Notes under the pieces: model-generated
What the model was told of the DNA's origin: nothing
What the model saw: only the letters and a program-made list of their open reading frames with translations
Database searches by the model: none
Made by a program: the position numbers and the translations under genes
Shown here: in pieces, positions 48,343 through 59,499 of the stretch
Position numbering within the stretch: the stretch's first letter is position 1
How the letters are laid out: every line of letters begins with the position of its first letter
Source: Galaxea fascicularis
Taxonomy: Eukaryota; Cnidaria; Anthozoa; Scleractinia; Euphylliidae
DNA length: 64,000 nt
Assembly: GCA_948470475.1 (NCBI GenBank)
Contig: OX419347.1
Coordinates: forward strand, 7,970,068 to 8,034,067
Reading direction: 5' to 3'

Positions 48343-49820
48343 TATCATGTTTGTATGTTCAAGTTCGTCGCAGCTTTCAATGGTGTTAGTGCTTATTTCT
48401 GATTATCCATTCTCCACAGTGGCCTCAGAAACCTCAAAACTTTTTATTGGTGTAAGTTCCTCTCGACAATTGGTTACTGTTTTGAGCGCCAACTCGTTCT
48501 TGTTTGGATACCTAATTATAAATATTCACACGGGATTTGTCAGAAATTGTCACGCGTTAAAAAGAGTGCGAAATAAAGAATATCGAGTGAAATAATCACA
48601 ATTTCTCTTTTGCTACTTTCCACAACACTAGAGAAGATTTATGGGACGGACCATTAGAAAAGAATGAAGGGGGAGAAGGGGGGTTCAGTCTGCATGGTTT
48701 TTCACGCCCATTGCTTCTGCAGGATTTTTTTTTTTTTTTGCAGTTACAGGACTTGTCTTTCCTTTGCCTTCTTCTTTGTACGATCTCTTTCTTGTCTTTT
48801 TACCTTGCATGAATATTTGGGGCTTTTTCCCCACCACCCCCATCACTTTTCTACTGGTCCGTCCCCAGAAAGTTGGCCCGTTTTTTTTTTTTTTTTTTTT
48901 CAAGTTGCAATCATTTTCAATCCTCACCATCGGTAGCCAAAGCGACTATGGGTTTGGGAAACTGTGAGACTATTTTCAACAAGATCTAACCACTGTATTG
49001 GTCGTTCTTTTCATCGTTTTAAGTAATAATAACAGTTTAAGACCTACAATGTCGCTTTATTTACCTTGCTTAAATTGGACAAATATCATTCGAGGCGAGA
49101 TAACAACGAGAAGAACATGTTCAAAAAAAGCAGTTAAAAGCAGCTTTTTGCGCTGGTTACATGAATTTACGGTACTTCGTGTTCTGATTGGCTCATTGTG
49201 CTGTTTGCACCTATTGTGATTGGTAATCTTTGCACGCCTGACACTGAACAATTCTGTACCAGTTAATACACGAATGATGTAAAAAACAAAATAATAGGTC
49301 TCTTGTTTTTCAAAAATTTGAACCCTTTTCAGCAATTAACGTATTACAGGAAAAGAGGGCAAAGGTATTAATTTATCCCACATTCGTCTACACTCCACCC
49401 TCCCATTACACGGTCATCTTCGCACCTACCTACCGTTTCCCGCTTATCTTCCACCTGCACCCTTTCCTACACTCCCCTTCCCTTTGCATCGAGTCCCCCT
49501 GATCTTCAATGCATTTTTGTCTGAAAGTTTCCAATGCAAACATTCCTCCTAGCGCCAAAAGTCAGTGGTAGTCTTTACGCCAGAGAAAAAGTAAACTTGG
49601 GATATTTCAAGACAAGTATATCTTTGAAACTTCGAGTATATGTTTCTGACTGAACGCCTCACACACAAGTAATATTTTTGTTTTACTTTCAGATATGACT
49701 TTAATTTCCAACGCAGTTAATTAAGATCGACTAACGTGCTTAGCCCGCCTCAAAGCTCAAGGACCCGCAAGTTGGTTAAGTCGGTTGTAACGATGGTGTT
49801 TAAGACACTTGGGTATATTT

Positions 49821-49988
49821 AAGCAATAGACCACGAATTTCTATGGTTTATAGGCTGGAAAACCACGCGAGATGTTGGAAGAACACGAACAGAATTCAGA
49901 AATGAATTATGAATTCTTCTCATGTTCTTCCAACATCTCAAGTGGTTTATCGTGCCTCTAAACCATGGAAAATTGTGGTCTATTGCTT
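49821..49988. mobile_element. Palindromic MITE, AAGCAATAGACCAC termini
   Basis: AAGCAATAGACCACGAATTTC is mirrored by GAAAATTGTGGTCTATTGCTT with few differences, and inner GAGATGTTGGAAGAACA pairs with TGTTCTTCCAACATCTC. It is 168 bp with a central GAATTC-rich loop. Confidence 0.88.
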
Positions 49989-52645
49989 TTATATAATAAT
50001 TCAGAAAACGCGCAGAATTCCCATTAGTTTACTGGCACAATAAACCATAGTTGATTGACCAATCAGAGCGCGCGCACTGATTTGGTTCTCCGGCAGTCCC
50101 ACACTCCGATCCCGCAGTTGAAGAATCTTGAGTAGCCTCGCGCTTTTAGAACGAATAATGTACATGCGTTAGAACGAGGAATATATATGCAAATTAGATT
50201 ACTGCGGGACGACGGGAGCAGCATATTTGAACTCCAAAATAGTGGCTGGATATTCTAAAATGTAGGTGACTGTTTGGATAGAGGCAGACGTCTAGACCCT
50301 TCCCAATTATGCTAGCATTTTTCTTGGAATTATTTGGTTAAACAAGCATTTTTATTTTACACTTTTTCTGTAAAAGGAATTGCTAGCTTAATTTAGCATT
50401 TTGCATAACTTTGATCAAGATTGCAGCGCTCAAAATATTTTCAATGCTTAATTTTAGAATTCAAAGCATTGTGATAATCTGCTTTTGTGTTTGAGAGTGG
50501 TCAACGGTTAACTTTTAGAGGCCGTTCACGCGCTTGCTCAAACAAGCTGGCGTCGGCCAGTGCCACACCATCTTCTCGAAACTTGCAGCTCATAGAAGAA
50601 AATTCCGACGAAGAACATTGACCAGTCCCTTCAACGATGGCTGTATCAGAAGTTTAATTAATAAACCAGCAATTTAGCACTTTTTATTTTGTTTAGTTGA
50701 TGATAAGCACACATGATGATCGAGTTTGCACGTTTTGCACGAATTAAAACAAAGCATTTTCTGGAACCAAGCATAATTTGAGCATTTTTTTTGGCGTGAA
50801 ATGAGAATTGCTAGGAGCATAAAATGCCAGTTTTACTAGCATAATAGGGAAAGGCCTACCGACGTCTGACCGAAACCAGAGGTGAGAGGTGATTTCACAG
50901 CGATTGAGATGAAATTCCACTTTTAAGACCCTCTGTAAAGACCTAAACGCCCGCTCATTAGTATCTTCTGTGTTTTTCCCTTTAGGATTATGCATGCTAG
51001 TTTGGCGCGTGTAAAATGTACTTTAGCGTGTCAGTCGAGTGATTTATTGTAATATATTATTTTTCTTCGTTAGTATTTATAGGTCATGTAATTATTTTCG
51101 ATTTTTTTTCGATTGGTATTTCCGGCAAGCAGTTTCACAATTTTAGTTTCGCCCATTTCGTCCCACAGTTCGGCACGAAACGTTATAAGCCAGCTCCTAA
51201 CAAATTTTTAACCGCTTTCAATTACCTTTTTCGCAGGATATCGTAACACCGTTTCTCCCTTCAGCAAAGCGCGTCTATATACAATGATGGAATGTTCGGC
51301 CCTTTGGTGAAAGTTACACCCTTGACGATATATGAGCTGGAATGGAAACGACTGATTGCAGGGTTTGTAAATTCTAGTGTCCTTGGCAGGTCCACATTTG
51401 GTTGATTTCGACTTTCCGTGGCAGTTTCTTGTCCGCTGGTTTTCGACCGTAGGAAAACTTCACAAAACTGAAGTTCAGACCCAAGAGAATATAGAGTTGT
51501 TGACAAAGCACAAAAAAGTTCTTTTTTGTAGTTCACTTGTTAAGACTAGAATGAATTTGATGGATACTTTAGATTGACGTCCACGAATACTAAATCTAAA
51601 GTAGTTAGAATCAAGTTGGATCATAGGAGCATGCGAACAAAATCTTGTTGTTAATTATGTTCAGTAGCATAAGAGAACATAATAAGTAACAAGTCATAAG
51701 AGAACATAACAGCGATTCTAAAATTGGGTTGGTGGCAGGTTAATATTTTTGCTTCTTATGGTGATTATTAAGTGATTAATAATTAAAAAGTTAAATGTGT
51801 CCTTTCACGAGTTGAGATTCCCCATTACAAAACTTCCCAAGCAGTCAAGATGCTGGTAAAAATGCGAGGCACATCGCCACGCAGGCAACGCAGGTTTAGC
51901 AAACGTTTGGGCTTGTCATACCTCTGCAGTTCAGAATTATAAGGGGAGCGTAGACGGGCAGTCCCTCAGGATGGTCACGTGAGCGCAAACCGAGCGAGAG
52001 AACAAATAAAACACAGCGAGCCAAGGGAAACTGGAGTAAGAGGCAGGTTCCCCTCTCGGCCCTTTCGATCTTCCCAGTCCTACCGAGCCAATACTCGACT
52101 CAACCCGCAATCTGAAGATAGCGGGTTGTTTAAAATACTTGGGAAGACTTTGACGCCTGGCGTTTTCTCTTTGGTCGATGAGAGGTCGATAGTCCCTCTT
52201 ACTCTCTCCTATGAACAAATCAGTGAAACCTGGCTATTCATAAGCACTAAACCTTCACGTACAATCAACGGTTCTGCACGTATTTTGTGCCTATATTTTT
52301 CAAGGTTGCAATCACATTTGACGCAATGAGGGGTGCGTTCTTTGATTTGGCGAAGACCTTATTTTCAAAATTGACTTTAATTATATGATCGCCAAGTGAT
52401 AGAACGCCGGAAATGATAACCATCCATGTTCCCTCGTGCTGATTCGGTCAAGTGTAGAAGCATTTAATCACGTCGGAAACTCGTCATTTAAATCCTAAAC
52501 TAGACCTCTAAGGAGTTTCCGGGAAGAACAAAGAATGCAGTAGAAAATAACTACAGCATCTCTTTCAAGCGGCCCAGTTAATGGTTGTAAAGCAACCTGT
52601 TCTCTCAAAGATAACAAACTGAAGTAAGTTGCATTTCCCTTGAAC

Positions 52646-52665
52646 TTTATTTATTTATTTATTTT
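52646..52665 (-). promoter_or_regulatory. Likely polyadenylation signals of the minus-strand gene
   Basis: On the minus strand this reads as overlapping AATAAA hexamers, starting about 86 bp after the stop codon at 52751. Position and sequence fit a cleavage/polyadenylation signal, although a simple (AAAT)n tract would look the same. Confidence 0.45.
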
Positions 52666-52750
52666 ACTGCTTATCATGACTCCAAAGAGTACAAAAAAGT
52701 CTGATCAGCCGTTAAAGACTAGCTGCACCAATACACAGTCTGGTCAGCGG

Positions 52751-54076
52751 TTACGACACCACGCACTCGTACTCGTCCTTGGCTTCCTCGGATGTTTCGT
52801 CACAATTTCTTTCCTGTTTATCCCCGGGCCCTTCTTCGTCCTTGCTTGGGCTGCTACGAGGTGATGGCTGACTTAAGTCAGAGGAAGGACTGCTCTCCTT
52901 TTGTTCCCTGGGGGCAGTTTTAGCATCTATCAGAGCTCTCTCAAGAGCAAGCCAGTGCTCCTTATGAAGTCCGAAAAACAAATAATAGCCATGGCTGAAA
53001 AAAGAAAAACAAATGACGACGAAAGTGTGCTAAGTAAAATTAAACTGCCTAAAAACAGTACAAATTAAAGCTAATAAAGCTGGCTATCAAACTATACCAA
53101 GAATTCTGAAATAAAATGAATTGTCGAATTTTTCATGACCTCTAATTGCGAGCATCCGAATCACCTTTTCAACGATGTCTTTCGCTAATTTAATTGTCCC
53201 TGTGTTTCCTGACCCAAAGCGCTAAAAACACGTGTCTGCGTTTTTGCCATAGTCAATTACAGTGAAAAGTCAGAACATTCTCCAAATAGTACTAAAACAT
53301 GTGGTGTGATTGTACAAAAATTGCTAACGGAATATTTCGAAATAAACCATTCGCATACACGTTTTTGTTGTTTATTGTCCAAATTTGAGGGCAAAAGAAC
53401 AAATTCCTTTTGTGTCTGTGCCTAAAGTGTCCCCCGAAATGGAGGTAATTGATTCGAGAAAACAGCGCTAAGAATGACAATCAAACGGGGAACGTCTACT
53501 TTCGGCCAAAACGTAATTAATTAATCTAATTTAATTAGACATCAAACGTCGACCATTACCTTGACCGAAAAATCCAAATTTGAAGAAAATTGCCGACCTG
53601 AAGGGCTACAGTAACCTTAAATTTATCACGCGATACGATGGTAATCACAACGGAACGCCCCTAAACATCAGTTTCTGCTAAGAATTTGTGAGCTATGAAT
53701 AGTGAATAAGAGCCTCTTCGCATTTAGGTAAGTTAAAGAAAATTTAGTAAACGTTTCTTTCGCGATTTGCGGTATCAACTAGTGGTCAACATGTTTTGTC
53801 TTTCTACAAGAGAGACTGATGGAAATACTCCAGAAATCTGGAACGACAAGACAAGCGGAAAAAATAAAGTTAAGTATGCATTACCAATTCTGCTCAGCCC
53901 ACGCTTCTAGCGACTCTATTCCGTCTTTCATCCGCGACAATGATTCAACAGTTATGTCATCAAGTTTGATGGCGTCATCGATGAGGTCAGTCAGACACGT
54001 GCTATCACGCAATACCAATGAAAGAACGAACCACCAGTCGTGGCACTTGGCCTCCATAAATAACTGCAGTAGGAAT
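52751..54076 (-). CDS. Last two exons of an unidentified gene (144 aa visible)
   Basis: Minus-strand exons 54076-53885 and 52994-52751 join in phase (AATTG|GTAATG donor, TTTTTTCAG acceptor, split Cys codon) and end at TAA. The first exon is entered from an acceptor (TTCTTAAAG) with one base completing an upstream codon, so more exons lie at higher coordinates, perhaps beyond the retrotransposon region or outside the window. The first exon is largely helical (CHDWWFVLSLVLRD, then RMKDGIESLEAWAEQN). The second starts GYYLFFGLHKEHWLALERAL and ends in a Ser/Pro/Glu/Lys-rich, probably disordered acidic tail (SSPSSDLSQPSPRSSPSKDE). There is no signal peptide or transmembrane segment in view. I do not recognise the family; it resembles the C-terminal helical end of a larger scaffold or trafficking protein, but this is a guess. 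Confidence 0.65.
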
Positions 54077-54139
54077 CTTTAAGAAATAAAACAACAGCAA
54101 CTCAGCTGAAAGGAACCCATGTATGGACAGGGCTTATGC

Positions 54140-54420
54140 TTGATAGAGTAGTTTTTAATTGTGTCCAAAGTAATTATTCGCGTTTGCTCTGGTTTTGCTT
54201 TACTTCGCTCTGTGATTGGTTGACAAAACTCGCATCACTTTCTCAGCCAATGAGAGGCAAGACCAAAACGAATCGCGAGTTTCAGGAACGCATTTTGCCA
54301 CGGTTGGCGACGTTTGTATGTATTAAATCACTTCAAGTTCTGATTACTTCACAGAGCTGTCTGCGTCTCTTGCGATTGCTTTGAGAAATCGCACTGGTTT
54401 TGCACAACACTACTTTTAAA
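54140..54420. repeat. Dispersed repeat related to the one at 42400
   Basis: GTTTTGCTTTACTTCGCTCTGTGATTGG corresponds, inverted, to CCAATCACAGAGCGAAGCAAAGC at 42710. The rest is diverged. It is non-coding. Confidence 0.5.
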
Positions 54421-54524
54421 GGACGGTAAATAAAGCCAATTTATTTTTATAAAATTTCTTCCTTGTTGAAATGCGGTTTTTCCTTCCGCAAGCTCCTGAT
54501 GTCATTATTTTAACTGTCTCTTAC

Positions 54525-54780
54525 TGATGCAGTTAAGAAATGGCGAGTGAGAAACTCCACTGCTCCCTGGCTTACTCCTGAAATTAAACGATTGATCTGG
54601 GAAAGGGATAGAATAAAGCGTGTCGCAATCGTCACCAGTGACCAATTGAAATCGGAGGAGTATATCTAGTCAACCATTGTACTATGACCTCTAAGAAGGA
54701 TTGCTACCACTCTTACTTCGAGGAAAATGTTGGCAAAACAAACGAAACTTGGAGTGTAACTAATTCATTCTTATCAAGGA
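54525..54780 (+). pseudogene. LINE fragment between endonuclease and reverse transcriptase
   Basis: The frame reads STAPWLTPEIKRLIWERDR, a segment found between the APE endonuclease and RT domains of CR1/Jockey-like LINEs. It is followed by stops and frame changes. It is the same type of segment as [13 protein letters not shown] near 33515 in the intron 5 LINE. Confidence 0.6.
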
Positions 54781-54854
54781 AAACAACTTATCTAAACTAA
54801 GTAACACTTCAACACTTGTAATAGTTACTCAGAAGAAATGCGGTGAAGAAAAAA

Positions 54855-55283
54855 ATTGACTATGCAGAATGTGTGGAAATAAGGACGAGACAGTAAATCA
54901 CCTAATTTGTGAGTGTAGTAAGTTGACCCAGACAGAATACCACCGCAGACACAATAACGTTGTAAGGATATTTCAAGAAATCATGGAATGGATGCGGCAG
55001 AAAAGTGGTATTAATTAACATAAACCAGAAAATATCAGCGAAAATGGAGATGTCAAGTTACTCTGGGACTTAAATATACAGACAGAGAGAAAGATACAGG
55101 CATGAAGACCAGAGATCAAGTTGATGGATAAGGAGAACAACCAGTGTTTCATCGTCGACGTTGCCATACCCGGGGATGCCAGAGTTATAGAGAGAGAAAT
55201 GGAGGAAGTAGAGAAATATCATGACCTAAGACGGCAACTAGGAAGGCTGTGGAATATCAAGGCAATTGTTGTCCTTGTGATGA
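54855..55283 (+). pseudogene. LINE C-terminal fragment: CCHC knuckle plus restriction-like endonuclease
   Basis: The frame shows CRMCGNKDETVNHLICEC (CCHC knuckle), then VKLLWDLNIQT, RPEI and FIVDVAIPGD, which fit the PD-(D/E)XK-like endonuclease located C-terminal to the RT in R2/R4/NeSL-type LINEs. Several stops interrupt it. It ends abruptly where another element's RT begins at 55284. Confidence 0.75.
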
Positions 55284-56459
55284 CAAAGGTTTATCACGCA
55301 CGCAGGTTTATCTGTTGATCTGCAGAAAGCTTTCGACACCGTAAATCACTCAATATTACTGCAGAAACTGAGTCACTATGGGATACGAGGCACTATAAAT
55401 GATTGGTTTACCTCATATCTTGTAGGACGTAAGCAGATTACTGAAATTGACCCCAGAAATAAATCTAGTAAAGAAATACTACTATCTGGAGTCCCACAAG
55501 GATCGATTTTAGGACCCCTGCTCTTCCTTATTTATGTAAATGATATTTGCAACAGCTGTAACCAATTGAAGTTTTATTTATTTGCAGACGACACGAATCT
55601 TTTATATGCGGATAAAAACCTCAAATCGCTTAAGTCCACTGTGAACAATGAGCTTTCTAAGGTGGCTTGGCTAATAGCAAACAAGCTATCTCTAAATATT
55701 AAAAAATCTAATTTCGTAATTTTTCGACCCAGACAGAAAAAACTACCTTACCAAGTCATTTTGAAAGTTTTTGACCACCTCAGCAATTCCTACGTTTCTT
55801 TGGAGTGCAAAAACTATGTTAAATATCTGGGCGTGCTTATTGATGAGAGCCTCTCTTGGAAACATCACATCTCTTACATTGCATCGAAAATAAGCATGTC
55901 AATTGGTATTATTGCTAGATTAAGACACTTCGTACCTTTGCACACTTTACACCATATCTATAGATCACTTATCCAACCTTATTTATTGTATGGAATTGTA
56001 GCATGGGGCCGTGCTGGGAAAACCTACAGAACCAAACTCTTACGCCTGCAGAAACGGGCCCTCCGCCTTATGTTTTTTGGTGACTATAAAACTCATGCAG
56101 TATCTTTCTTCATCTCCTGTAACCTATTACCTCTAGACCTTCTTTACTTCAAATCAGTTGCTATCTTAATGCATGATGTCTCCAATAATTTAACGCCACC
56201 CCAAATAACTGATATATTTAATTTCCAATCGAATATTCACCCCTATAACACAAGATCATCGTCAAGAGGTAACTTCTTCGTGCAATACTCTAGAATAGAA
56301 AAACAAAATAAGTCCTTCTCACGGGTTGGTGTTAAAGTCTGGAATAGCCTACCTGTTGATATACGACGCACGCCCAAAACGAATTTTAAACGCAAAATTC
56401 ATAATTTGCTCTTCAAAAATTCTCGGAGGCAGACGATTACATTGACCTACCTGATTTGA
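55284..56459 (+). pseudogene. 5'-truncated LINE reverse transcriptase, open 391-codon frame
   Basis: From about 55299 the frame reads GLSVDLQKAFDTVNHSILLQ (motif A), then [20 protein letters not shown] (motif B), FADDTNLLY (catalytic FADD), KCxKYLGV-type thumb sequence, and a C-terminal GVKVWNSLP tail, to a stop at 56459. No internal stop is present, but there is no start codon before motif A and the N-terminal endonuclease is absent. The motif style is CR1/L2/Jockey-like. It is a truncated insertion, since LINEs are usually 5' truncated, and cannot act on its own. Confidence 0.85.
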
Positions 56460-56930
56460 TCAAAAACTGAAAATATCTTGAAAACTCAGTGTATTATATT
56501 TGCATAATCCAGTCCTGCTCTTGTCAACATTATCTAACTTACTTGTACATTATATTTCGTTCTATGGCTATGTTCGCTTAACTTAAGTACTCAAAGTAAT
56601 ATAATATAACCTTCCTTTTTACTCTAAATATTGTTAAGTAATCGGCGATGTATCTTCCTGTTATCGTAAATCTCGTCTCTTTAATTAACTGTACACATCT
56701 AGTCCTAGTTCTTTGTCATTGTACTTTCGTTTCTCTTGTTTTACCTGTTACTTTATTGTAAGTTATTATTTTTCCCTTTCACTTTGTAAGTTTGAATCGT
56801 TGTAAATTATTTGTTATGCGTCAAATCCACTGATCGCCTCGAATAGCTGTTGCTAACTGCGAGCAGTGTGTATCTTTTTTCTCTGTATGTTTTTTAAGTC
56901 TTTAATAAACTTGAAGCTTGAACTTGCACG
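56460..56930 (+). other. Presumed 3' UTR of the truncated LINE
   Basis: A+T-rich non-coding sequence that ends with AATAAA near 56902 and the repeated CTTGAAGCTTGAACTTG tail. The next LINE fragment begins directly after it. Confidence 0.5.
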
Positions 56931-57152
56931 TACGACCCATACCAATCAACCTAATGACACCCTATGTAGACTCTGTGGCAAAACTGCCGAAAGTATCCCT
57001 CACGTGCTGGCGAGCTGTTCTACGCTGGCGCAGAATAAGTACCTCGCGCGTCATAATGCGGCCCTCAAGGGTACTGTTGTGGGAAATGCTTAGAGAGCTT
57101 CAGCTCTCTGATACAGTGCCACCGTGGTATTCTCCGGTCGTTTCCAAACCCA
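56930..57152 (+). pseudogene. LINE CCHC knuckle fragment
   Basis: The frame reads LCRLCGKTAESIPHVLASCS (C-C-H-C spacing), then after a frameshift VLLWEMLRELQLSDTVPPWY, as in LINE C-termini with restriction-like endonucleases. It is cut by the tRNA-like SINE at 57155. Confidence 0.65.
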
Positions 57153-57154
57153 CC

Positions 57155-57246
57155 AAGGGGAGCAGGGATAGCGCAGTGATGAGAGCACTCGCCTCCAACC
57201 AATGTGGCCCGGGTTCGATTCCCGGACTCAACGTCATATGTGGGTT

Positions 57247-57290
<44 letters not shown>

Positions 57291-57420
57291 CGGGTACTCC
57301 GGTTTGCCTAGCCTGCGTGACAGACGCCTTTTACGGCTCTTGTTTCACACGCCGAGAAAAGAGCGTCTGCGATCCCGAGCTGGAGAACGATTTCCGTGAC
57401 GTCAGTGCTTTTGTTTTTTT
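57155..57420 (+). mobile_element. tRNA-derived SINE
   Basis: The head resembles a tRNA: box A TAGCGCAGTGATGAGAGCAC (57169-) and box B GGGTTCGATTCCC (57211-57223), closing near 57232. The body contains GAGGTTTTTCTCCGGGTACT, then GACAGACGCCTTTTACGG and CGAGAAAAGAGCGTCTGCGA. Part of the body recurs inverted at 59140-59270. The tRNA-like part lacks good acceptor-stem pairing and is fused to a tail, so this is a SINE, not a tRNA gene. Confidence 0.7.
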
Positions 57421-59480
57421 CTTAACCAATAAAATTGAGTGATAAAATGATGCGATCAATTACACTCGAGTTACACTCGCGAACTCGCGGGCTACTGTCT
57501 TCGATCTTAGCAGTAGTATGTGTCATGAGTGGGGAAACGCCGAAAAAGGTTCACTTGTCTGAAGATTGTTGTTATCCGTGTAAATAAAAATTTCCAGTTT
57601 AAAGTAGAAGATAAAGATCTTTGGGAAAAGTGAATTGGACATAAGCGCTTTAATTCTTCGCTCAGTTGGAATCGATTTGTCTGTTTACGTCGGTAGCAAG
57701 AACCTCGCAATATGCCGCTTATGTTATAATACTCTGAATTGATACAAGAAGGCCTTGAAAAAAGTGGATGAAATCGTCGATGGAAATCAAACAAAATTTA
57801 AAGCTCATGGTCAGGTCCGTATAAAAAGACTCGCTAAAGCGGCAAACGCGCGAACAGGATTCGTGCAGGCCTTCCAACCCCATTTTACAACCTAGTATTT
57901 TCGATCCGCCCAGTGGGTATAATAACACAGGCATGCTCTGCCATTCTCACAGAAAGACGATGACATTGCCTAAAGAGCAACTCTATTACTCAAGCCATTC
58001 CCGGCAACTGATGAGATCCACAAGGGAGGATCGAAACCATGGTCTTGTCTATCATTTAATGGCGTACCTAAACACAGCCAAAACCACTGGCATAAACAAA
58101 ACAAGGAAAATACTATAACCGCAGTTACAGAGCGGAGTGAAACGAAGACACAGCCGTAATTAGGGCGGATTTGAGAGCTCAACTTCACGTGTTGCATAGC
58201 TCTCTAAGAAGCTACAACACTAAATAAAGGATAAAGAGACGAATAGGCGCAAAAGAAACACAACGTCTTGCTATAAAACCAAATAACCGGGCCCGGTAAT
58301 GGGAATCGATAAATAAATAATGGGATCGAAACCATGGTCTTGTCTATCATTTAATGGCGTACCTAAACACAGCCAAAACCACTGGCATAAACAAAACAAG
58401 GAAAATACTATAACCGCAGTTACAGAGCGGAGCGAAACGAAGACACAGCCGTAATTAGGGCGGATTTGAGCGCTCAACTTCACGTGTTGCATAGCTCTCG
58501 AAGAAGCTACAACACTAAAGAAAGGATAAAGAGACGAATAGGCGCAAAAGAAACACAACGTCTTGCTACAAAACCAAATAATCGGCCCGGTAATGTACAA
58601 ACACTGCAAGATAAAGATGATCATACTGGGGCATACTACGCGGCTCAAAATTCCTATCCTTGATAACAAGAGAGAGGCTGTTCTGTCACTGAACGCACTG
58701 AAACCGGGACTGAAACGAGCCAAACCAAAGCTAGACAAAACGCTTCAGATGGCATATAAAGGACCACAGTCGCTAAACAGAAACAACCAGGGTCAAAACA
58801 AATAGGCGATAAATGCAGTTAAACCCAGAAATGACCTTTGGTATCAAAATACATTACATGCGACATCTAAGCACATGGCTGTTTCAATCACCATCACCAT
58901 CATGCTATCCTCTAAACCATCGTGTTGCCCCACTTAAAACAAGATAAGCAAGAAGCTAAATCGGTCAATAGAACCGAGATAGAAGCGGCAAACGCGCGAA
59001 CAGGAGTCGTGTAGGCCTTCCAACTCCATTTTACCTGATAGATTGTTTTTTCTGTGTACGCGGATGTACGCGAGATCCCTACGCGACCCCGCGCGTGTTG
59101 GTTCCACAAAAATGAGAGCCGACTTATGATTGGTTTAAAACTTCTAACGTCACGGAAATCGTTCTCCAGCTCGGGATCGCAGACGCTCTTTTCTCGGCGT
59201 GTGAAACAAGAACCGAAAAAGGCGTCTGTCACGCAGGCTACGGTTTTCCCCTCTCCTCAAAAACCAACACTGCTAAATTACAATTCGATCCGGAATGCTC
59301 GAACGTTTAATACATAAGACCCTGGCTCGGGAGATTGGGCAACCACTCCTCACGCTATCGAGCTTAAATAAATAAATAAATTACGTCTACGAGTCTCCCG
59401 AGGCCCAAGCATATTGGGACATCCCAGTCTTTGCAGTAAGTGAGCAAGTGAAGCAGAACCGGATGCAAGATTTATAGATC
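57421..59480. other. Repeat-rich intergenic DNA
   Basis: Besides the tandem duplication at 58029-58597, a block with GCGGCAAACGCGCGAACAGG occurs at 57838 and again, in the same orientation, at 58984. Sequence at 59140-59270 is an inverted relative of part of the SINE body. A frame near 58680-58805 (LKPGLKRAKPKLDKTLQ) is coding-like but unassigned. No host gene seen. Confidence 0.45.
58029..58597. repeat. Tandem duplication, two copies about 275 bp, period 295 bp
   Basis: GATCGAAACCATGGTCTTGT begins at both 58029 and 58324. The copies run in parallel to ACCAAATAA(C/T)CGG...CCCGGTAATG (ending about 58303 and 58597), with only a few substitutions (for example GAGAGCTC versus GAGCGCTC). An A+T-rich joint of about 20 bp, with (AAAT)n, lies between them. 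Low divergence means a recent event. Confidence 0.85.
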
Positions 59481-59499
59481 ATCGACAGCAACAGCAGGT

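Larger units (their letters stand above)
47629..52645. other. Intergenic region without a supported gene
   Basis: Between PPWD1 and the minus-strand gene I see only repeats: the 48096-48342 element, poly(T) runs (48725-48740 and 48880-48900), the 49821-49988 hairpin and A+T-rich DNA. Open frames at 48293-48595, 51377-51577 and 51979-52329 have no domain, splice or repeat-family support. A promoter for PPWD1's neighbours is not identifiable. Confidence 0.45.

Noticed and set aside
48664..48967. Overlapping open frames in both strands around poly(T)
   Set aside because: They encode Phe or Lys runs caused by the homopolymer tracts.
57158..57232. Possible tRNA gene
   Set aside because: Box A and box B are good, but the acceptor stem does not pair convincingly and the sequence continues into a SINE body; read as a tRNA-derived SINE.
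58271..58738. 155-codon minus-strand open frame
   Set aside because: It spans the 295-bp tandem duplication, and a shorter version appears in the other copy; the frame is a duplication artefact.
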